Shown one piece after another: positions 15,310 to 25,393 of a stretch of 64,000 nucleotides of DNA. The first letter of the stretch is position 1; every line of letters starts with the position of its first letter. The notes under the pieces are model-generated. The model searched no databases and was not told where the DNA came from. It worked only from the letters and a program-made list of their open reading frames with translations. Position numbers and translations under genes: made by a program. The stretch is from Aquimarina spongiae (GTDB taxonomy: Bacteria > Bacteroidota > Bacteroidia > Flavobacteriales > Flavobacteriaceae): positions 45,294 to 109,293 of the forward strand of contig NZ_FQYP01000012.1 of assembly GCF_900141785.1 (NCBI RefSeq), written 5' to 3'.

Positions 15310-17358
15310 TTAGTCAATAACATAAGTTTTCTTATCAGGTCCAACACCAGTAAGTGTCAGTTTTTTCCACTGTTTTGGTAAAATTGGATTTTTCTGAATG
15401 ATTCCTTCGTCGGTCAAATGAAGTCCTCCAAACCCAAAAATGACAGTTTGTAACATTCCTCCGGCACCCGTGGCAAAGTAAGGATTGTTGCTAGTTGCAG
15501 CTTCGGCCAAAGCACCAAACGGAGGTCTTTTGTTGGGTTCGTAGCTTCGTTTAAACAATCGAAATGCATTATCGGCGTCGCCCAAACGAGCATAGATAAC
15601 CGCAAATACACTTTGCGCCATTGCTGGTCCTTCTTCTGCAAGCTTGGGTTCGTAATATTTTAAATCTTTAAGGATGGTTGCTTTATCACTGATAATATCC
15701 AATGGATATGACAGTAGGTTAACGTCTGCCTGTTTGATACGATCTCCATCATAAGTGCTGTGTTCTTTGGTTGTACCATCTTCAAATTTATGGATCACTA
15801 TGTTCTTTGCAACCTTGCTCCATTCTGGATTTGAAGCCAAACCCAATTTGGTTGAGGCTTTTTGAGCATATTGTAAGCAGGTGATGGCAGATCCATTGGT
15901 AAATGCGTTATCATCTACGTTTGGAGCGAATTCATTTGCACCTACTACATTTTTGATGGTGTATGAGCCATCTGCATTAGGCGAAGATCGACTTACCCAA
16001 TAATCAGCAACTTCTTTAAGTAATGGATATCCACGTTCTTTTAACCAAGTTTTATCTTTAGTAACGCGATAATAGTTCCAGAAAGCAATGCCTACATCTG
16101 CAGTTATATGATGTTCAAAAGTACCGGTAAGTGCCCATGCCGGAGTCGCTTCTTCTCCTGTATCATCACTTTCCCAAGGAAACATGGCACCTTTATATCC
16201 AAAATTAATGGCTTTTTTCTTGGCAATTTCCAGGCGGTCCGAGCGATAATTTACTAATGATCTTGCGATTCCCTGGTTTAGAACCAGCAATGGTGGATAC
16301 ATCCATAATTCGGTGTCCCAAAAAATATGACCGTTATAGTTTTGTGAGCTTAACCCCATTGGAGCAATACTCAGATTAGAATCTTCTCTAGAGAATGCAT
16401 ATAGATGGTATAAGGCCAAACGCACATCGAGTTGCGATTGCAGGTCACCTTCAATAATAATGTCTCCTTTCCATAGATCTTTCCAGCGGTTTTTGTGTTG
16501 TGCCAATAGATCTTTTTGTGGAGTAAGTAGATTAAAAATTACAAAACGCTCACTTTCGGTTTGTGGGTCATAAAAATCTTGCGTCGTACATTGTGCACCA
16601 GTCCAGGCAAATTGGTAGTTTTCTCCTTTTGTTATTTTCTTTTCAAACGATAATCTGTTGTCGTATTCAGATACTTTTTGATGAATTAATTTTGGTCGCT
16701 GGTGCTCTCTTGTAGAGTTGATCGCATGCCAAATAAAGGTTCCAGAAGAGGCTACGGTATGTCGGTTTAGTCTACTTTTTGCTACAGTTTGTAGTATGGG
16801 CATGGTGGTTTCAAGATCTTTCAGAATCCGAAAAGTACTATTTGGTGAGTTGTACTCTTCTGGAGTTTGGATTTTTCCAGTTACTTTTAGGTCAATATCT
16901 TCTGAGGCCTGTATCTCAACATCAATATATCCAGCATAGGGAACATTCTGAAGAGCATAGATGCTATACGAAATGGTGGCTAGGTTTTTATAGGTGAAAG
17001 AGGTTGTAAAACGAGCTTCTTTCATGTGTAGTGTTTGGGTCCAATTATCAATAACACTGTTATCAAGTAGTTGTCCGTTGATTTCTACCTCTAAATTTCC
17101 AAAGTTCATCCCTTGTAAAATTCTACTAACTCCAAGCGGAGATTCTTTGTCGTAAACGTTATTAAGGATAATCTGTTTTGTTTTGAAAATGTTGGAAGAA
17201 GGAAGGATTCCGATTCTACCGTTGGCGGCTACGATTCCGGTATAATTTTGTTGATTCGTAGTAGAAATTGACCATCCATTTTCTTGAGAAACAACAGCGG
17301 TACTTAAAATGATGAGAAATAGAAATGCTAGTAATCCTTTGACTTTTTGTGTGATCAT
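15310..17358 (-). CDS. Secreted glycoside hydrolase family 65 enzyme, kojibiose-hydrolase-like
   Basis: A 682-aa protein from the ATG at 17358; a longer frame from a TTG adds only four residues. A signal peptide (KGLLAFLFLIILSTAVVSQ) directs export. An N-terminal beta-sandwich is followed from about residue 320 by an (alpha/alpha)6 barrel with FWDTELWMYPPLL and WALTGTFEHHITADVG. Expected general acid is Glu476 (VVGANEFAP). A second Glu619 (GALAEAATSNN) lies where phosphorylases of the family bind phosphate, so I predict hydrolysis, not phosphorolysis. The closest precedent I know is the Flavobacterium johnsoniae kojibiose hydrolase encoded in a SusCD locus. Acid trehalase is the main alternative. 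LacI 2 is 122 bp upstream on the same strand. Confidence 0.85.
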   Translation of the reverse strand: MITQKVKGLLAFLFLIILSTAVVSQENGWSISTTNQQNYTGIVAANGRIGILPSSNIFKTKQIILNNVYDKESPLGVSRILQGMNFGNLEVEINGQLLDNSVIDNWTQTLHMKEARFTTSFTYKNLATISYSIYALQNVPYAGYIDVEIQASEDIDLKVTGKIQTPEEYNSPNSTFRILKDLETTMPILQTVAKSRLNRHTVASSGTFIWHAINSTREHQRPKLIHQKVSEYDNRLSFEKKITKGENYQFAWTGAQCTTQDFYDPQTESERFVIFNLLTPQKDLLAQHKNRWKDLWKGDIIIEGDLQSQLDVRLALYHLYAFSREDSNLSIAPMGLSSQNYNGHIFWDTELWMYPPLLVLNQGIARSLVNYRSDRLEIAKKKAINFGYKGAMFPWESDDTGEEATPAWALTGTFEHHITADVGIAFWNYYRVTKDKTWLKERGYPLLKEVADYWVSRSSPNADGSYTIKNVVGANEFAPNVDDNAFTNGSAITCLQYAQKASTKLGLASNPEWSKVAKNIVIHKFEDGTTKEHSTYDGDRIKQADVNLLSYPLDIISDKATILKDLKYYEPKLAEEGPAMAQSVFAVIYARLGDADNAFRLFKRSYEPNKRPPFGALAEAATSNNPYFATGAGGMLQTVIFGFGGLHLTDEGIIQKNPILPKQWKKLTLTGVGPDKKTYVID

Positions 17359-17480
17359 AACAATAAACAATTTAAGTTAATAGTGATGTGCTATTTAAGG
17401 TGTTTTAATAGCATTAATCCCTACTTTAGAACTATGTTAGTATTGTTTATTAGCGTATTGTGGTAGTTAAATATATGGAT

Positions 17481-18506
17481 TTATGTACTATCCCTCAAAA
17501 CCAATTCGGTTTTTAATTTCACCACCTTTTTACGATGATTTTTGTCTACGGGTTCATTAAATTGCTGAATAAGTAACTCGGCTACCTTTTGTCCCATTTC
17601 AAAGCTGGGCTGCGCAATACAAGTCATTGATGGTACAAAAACTTCACCTAATCCTAAATCCCCAAAGCCAATCACTGCAACATCATCGGGGATACGATAT
17701 CCCATTTTCAGCAATGTTTTCATGGTGAGTAAACCATAATTATCGGTACAGGTAAAAATGGCATCCGGAAACTCTGGTAAGTTACTTAAGAACTCGTTGA
17801 TTTCTGTATCTTCAAATTCTCTATCCAAAGATTTACAATGTAGAATCAATTCGTCAAGAACTTCAATTTGATTTGCTTGCATGGCGTCTAAATACCCCTT
17901 GAAACGATCCTGAAAAACCTTTTTCTCCTTAATACCTCCAACAAAAGCGATTCGTTTTCTACCAGTTTTGATTAAATGTTCTACTGCTTCATAAGAAGCT
18001 TTATCGTCTTCAATTAGAACATGATCGGCTCCAGAAACTTCTTCCTTGATATTGTCAAATAAGACAACAGGAATACCTTTGCCAATGATACTTCTGATAT
18101 GGGTAAATGTTTCGGTTTCATGAGTAGGAGATAGAATAATACCATCTACAATACCTCTCTCGTAGGAAATAAGATTTTCTCTTTCAAATTCAAAAGAGTT
18201 TCTGGAAGAACTAATAAGGATTTTATAGTTGTGTTCTCGGGCATAATGATCAATACCACGACAAACTTCAATAAAAAAAGGTTCGTCATATCTGGGTATG
18301 ATGACTCCTATGATGTTGGTTTTACCAGAACTGAGACTTTTTGCAATCTGATTGGGCATATAGCCCATGGCCTCTGCGGTTTTGAAAACCTTCTCACGGG
18401 TACTCGGTTTTACTCTGGGATTTTTGTCCAGGGCTCTAGAAACCGTAGCTATAGAAATATTAAGCTTCCTAGCGATATCCTCAAGTTTTACCCGTCTTTT
18501 TTTCAA
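17481..18506 (-). CDS. LacI family transcriptional regulator 2
   Basis: A 341-aa LacI/GalR regulator. The N-terminal headpiece is VKLEDIARKLNISIATVSRALDKNPRVKP with a hinge helix (GYMPNQIAKSLSSGKTN). The sensor domain has GVIIPRYDEPFF, GIILSPTHE, PVVLFDN and DVAVIGFGD. It lies between GH65 (same strand, downstream) and GH13 (divergent). A CAAACGTTTG palindrome of LacI-family type is 66 bp before its start, so it is likely autoregulated and controls GH13 and GH65 in response to a glucose oligosaccharide. Sequence divergence from LacI 1 is large, so the two probably have different effectors. Confidence 0.93.
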   Translation of the reverse strand: MKKRRVKLEDIARKLNISIATVSRALDKNPRVKPSTREKVFKTAEAMGYMPNQIAKSLSSGKTNIIGVIIPRYDEPFFIEVCRGIDHYAREHNYKILISSSRNSFEFERENLISYERGIVDGIILSPTHETETFTHIRSIIGKGIPVVLFDNIKEEVSGADHVLIEDDKASYEAVEHLIKTGRKRIAFVGGIKEKKVFQDRFKGYLDAMQANQIEVLDELILHCKSLDREFEDTEINEFLSNLPEFPDAIFTCTDNYGLLTMKTLLKMGYRIPDDVAVIGFGDLGLGEVFVPSMTCIAQPSFEMGQKVAELLIQQFNEPVDKNHRKKVVKLKTELVLRDST

Positions 18507-18856
18507 ATTTATCTAAAATTACGTTAAAAAATTGTTATTAAAACATCAATTTCGCTAAAAATATGATAATACAAACGTTTGCATTTTTTTAAACCTATCG
18601 ATTGTTTCTCAGTTATATGAATTGTTTAGTAATTTGTATTAGTCGTTATGATTTTTTGAGCAATTCATAATAATACCTACTAAAAAAAGTCATTTTTTTA
18701 ATCAACTTTCCCCAAAATACTTCATGCTCAAGGTGCCATGCGGCTATGCTAATTTAGGATAAATAATGCTTAGTTCGAATTAAACATTGTTTAAAATGCA
18801 GTAGGAAAATCAAATATTTTGAAACCAACGATTTTACAATCTTAAAACCGAATTGC
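18507..18856. other. 350-bp divergent regulatory region between lacI 2 and GH13
   Basis: No coding potential seen. It contains the LacI-type palindrome at 18572-18581 and must hold the promoters of both the regulator and the GH13 gene. The remainder is AT-rich without other clear repeats. Confidence 0.6.
18572..18581. promoter_or_regulatory. LacI-family operator-like palindrome
   Basis: CAAACGTTTG is a perfect 10-bp palindrome with a central CpG, typical of LacI/GalR operators; one further flanking pair also matches. It is 66 bp upstream of lacI 2 and 276 bp upstream of GH13. I did not find a second copy before GH65 or susC. Confidence 0.55.
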
Positions 18857-20527
18857 ATGGAGCTTACTTGGTTCAAAAAAGGAACTATATATCAAATCTA
18901 TCCCAGGAGTTTTAACGATAGCAACAATGATGGGATAGGAGATCTAAGAGGAATTATAGAAAAACTGGATTATTTAAAAAGTTTAGAAGTCGACATTTTA
19001 TGGTTAAGTCCAATTTTTAAGTCTCCCAATGATGATAATGGTTACGATATCAGTGATTATTGTGATATCATGTCTGAATTTGGGACGATGGAAGATTTTG
19101 ACGAACTATTGAAACAAACGCATCATCGCGGAATGCGATTGATTTTAGATTTGGTGGCCAATCACTGTTCCGACGAGCACCGTTGGTTTCAGGAAGCAAA
19201 AAAGTCGAAAGACAACCCTTATAGAGATTATTTTCATTGGAGAAAACCTGCTGCCAACGGTGGTCCACCCAACAACTGGAAGTCATTTTTTGGAGGAAGT
19301 GCATGGGAGTTAGATCCTTTATCCGGAGAGTATTACTTGCATTTGTTTACCAAAAAACAACCGGATCTGAATTGGGAGAATCCCAAGGTGCGAGAAGAGA
19401 TTTATAATGCAATGCGATTTTGGTTGGACAAAGGTGTAGATGGTTTCAGAATGGATGTGATTCCGCTAATATCAAAAAGAGAAGGGTATCCTGATGCACC
19501 GAAGAAAGGATTCAGAAAAATAATTGAGGAGGTATATGCGAATGGACCTAGAGTGCATGAATACTTGAAAGAGATGAATACAAATGTGGTCAGTCAATAT
19601 GATGCATTTTCATTAGCCGAAGGAGTTGGAATCAATCATGAAAATGCCGGATTGTATATCAATAAGGATAGAAAAGAGCTGGATATGCTATATCATTTTG
19701 ATGTTTTAGAATGTACCATAGTAAACGGCAAGTTTGAAGAATCTTCAGTATTTAACTTGGTTAACCTGAAGAACATCTTTAAAAAATGGAGAGAAGCGGT
19801 TCACGAAAAAGGTTGGTTAGCAAACGCAATGGGCAATCATGATTTTGCACGAATGGTATCTCGTTTTGGAAACGATACCTCGTATTGGTCAGAATCGGCC
19901 AAGATGTTGCTCCTCATGCAAGCCACTCAAAATGGTAGTTTAAACATTTATCAAGGTGATGAAATAGGGATGACCAATATCGTTTTAGAATCTGTAGAAG
20001 ATGTGAGAGATGTGCAGTCTTTGAATTTTTACAATGAAAATCTGGAGACAAAACGGTATTCTAACCGAGATGCTTTGGAAATGATCAACCGAGAAGGAAG
20101 AGATAATGCTAGAACACCAATACAATGGAGTGATGAAATAAACGGAGGGTTTTCTGCACATACACCATGGCTAAAGGCGAATCCAAATTATGCCGTGATT
20201 AATGTAGAAAAACAAGACAAGGATAAAGATTCAATATTAAATTTTTATCGAAAAGTATTAAAGACAAGAAAACAATACGATGTATTTGTTCATGGGGATT
20301 TTGAAGAACTGGAATTCAACAACCCCAATATCTATGCTTATAAAAAGAAAAGAGAAAATGAAGAAATTCTGGTAGCACTTAATTTTAGTGAAGAGGAGAT
20401 TGAATTTAAATTCGATACAAGCGATGTTGCTTCAGAAATATTGATTAGTAATTACGAAAATTTAAATATAGAAAATAACCAAATGACACTGAAACCTTAT
20501 CAGGGAGTGGTTTTGGAAATGAACTAA
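18857..20527 (+). CDS. GH13 alpha-glucosidase, oligo-1,6-glucosidase type
   Basis: A 556-aa alpha-amylase-superfamily enzyme without signal peptide, so cytoplasmic. Motifs: DLVANHCSDEH, DGFRMDVIP with nucleophile Asp200, SLAEGVG with acid/base Glu255, and GNHDFARM with Asp329. These positions match those of the Bacillus cereus oligo-1,6-glucosidase. The residue after Asp200 is Val; in this subfamily Val favours alpha-1,6 linkages, while alpha-1,4-specific enzymes have Thr. I therefore predict cleavage of isomaltose or panose-type sugars imported by the SusCD system. It is divergent from lacI 2 and probably under its control; susC follows after 270 bp on the same strand. Confidence 0.93.
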   Translation: MELTWFKKGTIYQIYPRSFNDSNNDGIGDLRGIIEKLDYLKSLEVDILWLSPIFKSPNDDNGYDISDYCDIMSEFGTMEDFDELLKQTHHRGMRLILDLVANHCSDEHRWFQEAKKSKDNPYRDYFHWRKPAANGGPPNNWKSFFGGSAWELDPLSGEYYLHLFTKKQPDLNWENPKVREEIYNAMRFWLDKGVDGFRMDVIPLISKREGYPDAPKKGFRKIIEEVYANGPRVHEYLKEMNTNVVSQYDAFSLAEGVGINHENAGLYINKDRKELDMLYHFDVLECTIVNGKFEESSVFNLVNLKNIFKKWREAVHEKGWLANAMGNHDFARMVSRFGNDTSYWSESAKMLLLMQATQNGSLNIYQGDEIGMTNIVLESVEDVRDVQSLNFYNENLETKRYSNRDALEMINREGRDNARTPIQWSDEINGGFSAHTPWLKANPNYAVINVEKQDKDKDSILNFYRKVLKTRKQYDVFVHGDFEELEFNNPNIYAYKKKRENEEILVALNFSEEEIEFKFDTSDVASEILISNYENLNIENNQMTLKPYQGVVLEMN

Positions 20528-20618
20528 AAACAGACACCTATACTGTAGAAAGTGAAATTAGTTTTTGTTTGTTAGCGAAGAGGTCTCAGTATTGAGAACT
20601 TCTTGAAGGTGTAACAAT

Positions 20619-20711
20619 GGAGGCATCAATATTTTTTGTAACTTAATAGTGTCCTAGACAGTATAATTGCAGAAATCAGTCAGAATGTGGTAATGAGGCT
20701 ACGATGCCTCC
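20619..20711. promoter_or_regulatory. Long-range inverted repeat in the susC leader
   Basis: GGAGGCATC (20619-20627) and GATGCCTCC (20703-20711) are exact reverse complements 75 bp apart; with one mismatch the arms extend to CAAnGGAGGCATC. They lie in the 270-bp GH13-susC spacer, 87 bp before susC. An RNA stem here could affect readthrough or susC translation. Confidence 0.35.
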
Positions 20712-20797
20712 CTTGTTACTTTAACTTATTTAGAAATAGTAATATTAACCATAAATCAATTATTAGGAACTTTCAAATTTAAATCAAACTCTATATT

Positions 20798-23700
20798 ATG
20801 AAAAGTATGATACTTAAAAGGCTCATATTTCTGCTGATTTTTTTATCCGGGGGTATGATGTCTGCACAAATTACAGTTTCTGGGGTGGTTTCAGATGCCA
20901 ATGGACCAATTCCGGGAATTAATGTTATCGTTAAAGGTACTAACCAGGGGGCCAGTACCGATTTTGACGGTAAATATACTATCGACAATGTTGCCGAAGA
21001 TGCAATTATAGTCTTTAGTTACATTGGTTTCCGAACTCAGGAAGTTGCTGTTAACGGACAAACTACAATAAATGTTACCATGTCTGAAAATGCGGCAGAA
21101 TTAGATGAAGTAGTGGTGGTTGGATATGGTAGTGTACGAAAAAGTGACGCAACAGGTGCCATAGATGCTATCCAGGCGGAGAAATTTAAAGAAGTGGCGG
21201 CAGCCTCTCCAGCTCAGCTCCTCAGAGGTAAGGTATCTGGGGTGCAGGTAACGACTGCAAGTGGTGAGCCAGGTGCCGGAGTAAATATTCGGGTACGTGG
21301 TAGTGCATCTCTTCGATCTGGGAATAATCCTTTGATTGTAATCGATGGGGTGCCTATTGATGGTGGAAACGTAAGTGCTGGAGGTGCCAGTCCTTTTGGT
21401 AGAACAGCACCAAGAAACCCATTAAACTTTATCAATCAGAATGATATCCAAAGTATAAACATCTTGAAAGATGCTTCTGCAACTGCAATCTACGGATCTA
21501 GAGGTGCTAATGGTGTTATTTTGATTACTACAAAAAAAGGTAGAAGTATAGAACCTTCGATTACTTTTAATACTTCTTTTGGAGTAAGTACATTGGCTAG
21601 AGATATCGATTTATTAAGTCCAGAGGCATTTGTTTCTACAGCACAAAACGATCCGAACATTACTGTGAACGATTTGGGAGGTAGATCATACGATTGGACA
21701 GATGTGATTCTAAGGGATGCCATCCAAGTAAATAACGATATTTCTATTTCACAAAATTCCGAAAGATCTAGTTATCGTCTTTCTTTGGGTGCCACATCTC
21801 AAGAAGGTATTGTTAAAGATACAGGCTTAGACAAGTACACAGTATCATTTAATTCTAATACCAAATATTACGATGATAAGCTTACTATCGATGTTAATGC
21901 CTTAGTAACTTCACTTAAAGATGAAGCTGAAGCTTTTGCTAGTGATGCTGGATTTACAGGAGATCTATTTTCTGCAGCCTTGCGTTGGAATCCAACTAGA
22001 CCACTTTTTCAGCCAGATGGGAGTTATACGTTTGTAGATAACCAATCTAATTTGAATCCCCAAGAACTATTGGATTCCTATAAAGATTTTACAAACACTT
22101 TACGAATCTTAGGAAATGTTTCTGCTACCTTAAAATTAGGGCAGCATCTCGAATACAAATTCTTATTTGGTGTTGATCGTACCACTTCTGAACGTAAAAG
22201 TCAATTATTACCAACGTTCGACTTTCAGGACTTAGCGGTTACAGATCCTGATTCGGGAGAAGAAAGATTAGGTAGAGCAGATGTGAGTACAACAAATTCG
22301 TTCTCAAGAATTTTTGAAAACACACTTACCTACAGAAATACGTTTTGGAACGATTTGAATTTTAACGCCATACTGGGATATTCTTTTTACGATTATAATT
22401 TCGATGGAAACTCTGTTATCGCTAGAGGTTTTGTTGAGAGTCAGACAGATTTGATCAATAACTTAGAAGGAGCTGTGCAAACAGAAATTAGAATTGATGA
22501 TCCCGATGATGGAAATAGGTTTAATGAAGTATTCAGAAATTCCTATGACGTTCAGTCGTTCTTTGGTAGAATTAATGGAGATTATAAACGATTATTATAT
22601 ACGGCAACCTTTAGGGTTGATGGATCCAGTAAATTTGGTGAAAACGAGCAATATGGATTTTTCCCTTCAGTTGGTTTAGGATATAAAGTATTTGAAGGAG
22701 AAGAAGGATTGTTGAATAACCTGAAAGTAAGAGGTAGCTGGGGTATCACCGGTAACCAGGAATTCCCGGTAAATTCGGCTGTAGAGATCGGAGAATTTAC
22801 AGGAAACGGTGGTTTTGCAACGGTAACCGCAGCAAATCCAGATCTTAAATGGGAGGAAACTACTTCTTTTGGAATTGGTGTTGATTTCTCTGCTTTTTCA
22901 GATAAATTATCAGGTTCGATAGATTATTTTACTCGAGAAACTGAAAATTTATTATTCATCAAAACACTCGAGGCTAACCAACCAGGACCAAGTGTACGAC
23001 AGTTTATTAATCTTGATGGTACTCTAGATAATTCGGGTCTTGAACTTTCTTTGAATTATAACGTGTATCAAAGTGAAAACTTGAGTTTTGATATTAGTGC
23101 AAATGCCGCATTCTTAGGAAACGAAGTAAATATCCCAGGAATTTTTGAGCCAACCGGTTTTGTAAACGGTCAGGGATTATCAGGAGCCTTTACTCAGGTG
23201 ATCGCTACAGGAGAGGATTTATATAATTATTTCTTGTTAGATTTTAGAGGTTTTGATGAGAATGGAGTAAGTTTATATACAGGGCCAGATGGTACTCCGG
23301 TATCAGATGGTACAGCAGTACCTGTCCTTATTGATGCACAACCATTACCCACAGTAAATTTTGGTTTTAGTACTAATCTTTCTTACAAAAATTGGGATTT
23401 TAATACCACATGGTACGGGGTAGCAGGAAATTATATTTATAACAATACAACCAATGCGCTTTTCTCTAGAGGAGTTTTTAACGCAGGGAATAACGTTCCT
23501 GGAGATATTGCTAACACAGATCAGGCAGTAGGTGATCCATTGGCAGCATCTACTCGATTTTTGGAGAAAGGGGATTTTTTAAGATTGTCTAACGTAACTA
23601 TAGGATACAATTTTAATGATGCAATACTGGAAACCTTGAAATTGAAATCAGCTAGAATCTACGCAACGGGCTCTAACTTATTCGTAATTACAAGCTATTC

Positions 23701-23821
23701 CGGGTTTGATCCAGAAGTTGATGCAGCTACTGCATTTGGAAGAGTTTCTCAATTTGGGGTAGATTATTTATCCTACCCTAGGTCGACTAACTTTAGTTTA
23801 GGTTTAAGTGTTTCTTTTTAA
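20798..23821 (+). CDS. SusC/RagA-family TonB-linked outer-membrane transporter
   Basis: A 1,007-aa SusC-like protein. Signal peptide (LKRLIFLLIFLSGGMMSAQ), then a carboxypeptidase-D-regulatory-like domain (ITVSGVVSDANGPIPGINV) and the TonB box region (ELDEVVVVGYG). The plug domain has VRGSASLRSGNNPLIVIDG and ILKDASATAIYGSRGANGV, and a long barrel ends in Phe. With SusD it imports oligosaccharides across the outer membrane. Context (GH65, GH13 1,6-glucosidase, two LacI regulators) points to an alpha-glucan. SusD follows 3 bp later. Unlike PULs with SARP or hybrid two-component sensors, control here is likely by LacI. Confidence 0.96.
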   Translation: MKSMILKRLIFLLIFLSGGMMSAQITVSGVVSDANGPIPGINVIVKGTNQGASTDFDGKYTIDNVAEDAIIVFSYIGFRTQEVAVNGQTTINVTMSENAAELDEVVVVGYGSVRKSDATGAIDAIQAEKFKEVAAASPAQLLRGKVSGVQVTTASGEPGAGVNIRVRGSASLRSGNNPLIVIDGVPIDGGNVSAGGASPFGRTAPRNPLNFINQNDIQSINILKDASATAIYGSRGANGVILITTKKGRSIEPSITFNTSFGVSTLARDIDLLSPEAFVSTAQNDPNITVNDLGGRSYDWTDVILRDAIQVNNDISISQNSERSSYRLSLGATSQEGIVKDTGLDKYTVSFNSNTKYYDDKLTIDVNALVTSLKDEAEAFASDAGFTGDLFSAALRWNPTRPLFQPDGSYTFVDNQSNLNPQELLDSYKDFTNTLRILGNVSATLKLGQHLEYKFLFGVDRTTSERKSQLLPTFDFQDLAVTDPDSGEERLGRADVSTTNSFSRIFENTLTYRNTFWNDLNFNAILGYSFYDYNFDGNSVIARGFVESQTDLINNLEGAVQTEIRIDDPDDGNRFNEVFRNSYDVQSFFGRINGDYKRLLYTATFRVDGSSKFGENEQYGFFPSVGLGYKVFEGEEGLLNNLKVRGSWGITGNQEFPVNSAVEIGEFTGNGGFATVTAANPDLKWEETTSFGIGVDFSAFSDKLSGSIDYFTRETENLLFIKTLEANQPGPSVRQFINLDGTLDNSGLELSLNYNVYQSENLSFDISANAAFLGNEVNIPGIFEPTGFVNGQGLSGAFTQVIATGEDLYNYFLLDFRGFDENGVSLYTGPDGTPVSDGTAVPVLIDAQPLPTVNFGFSTNLSYKNWDFNTTWYGVAGNYIYNNTTNALFSRGVFNAGNNVPGDIANTDQAVGDPLAASTRFLEKGDFLRLSNVTIGYNFNDAILETLKLKSARIYATGSNLFVITSYSGFDPEVDAATAFGRVSQFGVDYLSYPRSTNFSLGLSVSF

Positions 23822-23824
23822 AAA

Positions 23825-25363
23825 ATGATTGTCATGAAAAATAGAAAGTTGTTATTTATAGCTATGATTATATCGGCAGGTATGATATGTAGCTGTACGG
23901 ATTTGGATGCCGAGATTTTGGACGGTGTCGAGATCACAAATGATGGAAGTGGGAGTTCTATTCCGGTAGAATCCCAATTGCAGACAGCCTACCAGGGCTT
24001 ACGAACGTATCAGGACCAGGCAAGATCACATATCGTTTCAGAACATACATCTGATGCTATAGTGGGGCCTACACGAGGAGGTGACTGGGATGATAATGGG
24101 GTGTGGAGACAATTACACGTACATACCTGGAACCCTTTGAATGGATTTATTAGAGATTCATGGAATGATATTTTATCTGGAGTTTTTAATGCAAATCAAG
24201 TATTAGAAAATAACCCATCTCCTCAACAAGCTGCCGAGGCCAGATTGATTCGGTCATACCATTACTATTTTGTGTTAGATATGTTCGGGATTATGCCGTT
24301 TAGAGAGTTAGGGAGTCCACTTACCCAGGAACCTACATTTTTTGAAAGAGCAGAAGGAACGCAGTTTGTAATCGATGAATTAGAAAGTATTATCAACGAT
24401 TTGCCGGATCGTATGGATCCTACAGTAGCTAACAAAGATGCAGCACGGTTTTTACTGGCAAAGCTATATTTAAACAAAGCGGTATTTATGGCTGATAATC
24501 CAGCTGGTCCTTACACTTTTGATGCTGGTGATATGAATGCGGTTATTCAAAATGTAGATGCAATGACCAATACTTTGGCAACAGATTATTGGGATAATTT
24601 TGTTCCTAATAACTCTGAAATTTCTCCTGAAATCGTTTTTGCATCTAGAAATATACAAGGTGGAGATGGTGGAAATGTACAATCCAGATGGAGAATGGGG
24701 AACCACTATAACCAAAGCCCTGATGGGTGGAATGGTTTTACTACCCTGGCAGAGTACTACGATCGATTTGATCCAAATGATATCAGGATCAACAACCCAG
24801 ATGCTGATGCATTAACTAATAGTGGGTATAATTTAGGATTCCAGATTGGGCAGCAATATGGCCCTGGAGGACCAGGCGTAGGAACAGCGCTAGAGGATAG
24901 AAATGGAAACCCTCTGGTATTTACCAAAGAGATTTCTCTACTTACCGAAGGAAGTACATTAGAAACAGCTGGTGTTCGTGGAGTAAAGTATAAGCCAGAC
25001 TATGATAATATTGGTAGTCCTGATAATGACTATGTATTAGCAAGATACTCTGATGCGTTATTAATGAAAGCAGAGGCAATAGCAAGAGGAGGAACACCAA
25101 CAGGTGGAGATACGGCAGAATCTATTGTGAACGCTATTAGAGCAAGAGCATCTCAAGCAGCAATCACAGGATCTCTTGATGATATTTATGCAGAAAGAGG
25201 TAGAGAGCTTTGGTGGGAAGGATGGAGACGTAATGATATGGTCAGATTTGGTACCTATTTGAATGCAAAAGAATTAAAATCATTCGAGTCCGGACCAGAA
25301 AGAGTGTTATTCTCAATTCCGGCGGGAGCATTATCAACATTCCCTCAAAATCCTGGATATTAG
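23825..25363 (+). CDS. SusD/RagB-family nutrient-binding outer-membrane lipoprotein
   Basis: A 512-aa SusD-like lipoprotein. The N-terminus carries a lipoprotein signal (MIISAGMICSC; either Cys may be lipidated, and a start at the ATG 9 bp further on is possible). SusD motifs: LQTAYQGLRTYQ, ARLIRSYHYYFVLDMFG, an RFLLAKLYLNKAVFM TPR-like helix pair, and the C-terminal YVLARYSDALLMKAEAIARGG and YAERGRELWWEGWRRNDMVRFG. It caps the SusC barrel and binds glycan at the cell surface. It starts 3 bp after susC, and a strong hairpin follows its stop, so susCD is probably the main high-level unit with partial readthrough into the genes downstream. Confidence 0.96.
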   Translation: MIVMKNRKLLFIAMIISAGMICSCTDLDAEILDGVEITNDGSGSSIPVESQLQTAYQGLRTYQDQARSHIVSEHTSDAIVGPTRGGDWDDNGVWRQLHVHTWNPLNGFIRDSWNDILSGVFNANQVLENNPSPQQAAEARLIRSYHYYFVLDMFGIMPFRELGSPLTQEPTFFERAEGTQFVIDELESIINDLPDRMDPTVANKDAARFLLAKLYLNKAVFMADNPAGPYTFDAGDMNAVIQNVDAMTNTLATDYWDNFVPNNSEISPEIVFASRNIQGGDGGNVQSRWRMGNHYNQSPDGWNGFTTLAEYYDRFDPNDIRINNPDADALTNSGYNLGFQIGQQYGPGGPGVGTALEDRNGNPLVFTKEISLLTEGSTLETAGVRGVKYKPDYDNIGSPDNDYVLARYSDALLMKAEAIARGGTPTGGDTAESIVNAIRARASQAAITGSLDDIYAERGRELWWEGWRRNDMVRFGTYLNAKELKSFESGPERVLFSIPAGALSTFPQNPGY

Positions 25364-25393
25364 ATTTTTAAGTGAATTTATATGAATTAGAAA

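Noticed and set aside
17359..17370. TTG start for the GH65 gene
   Set aside because: Adds only four residues before a good signal peptide beginning at the ATG at 17358.
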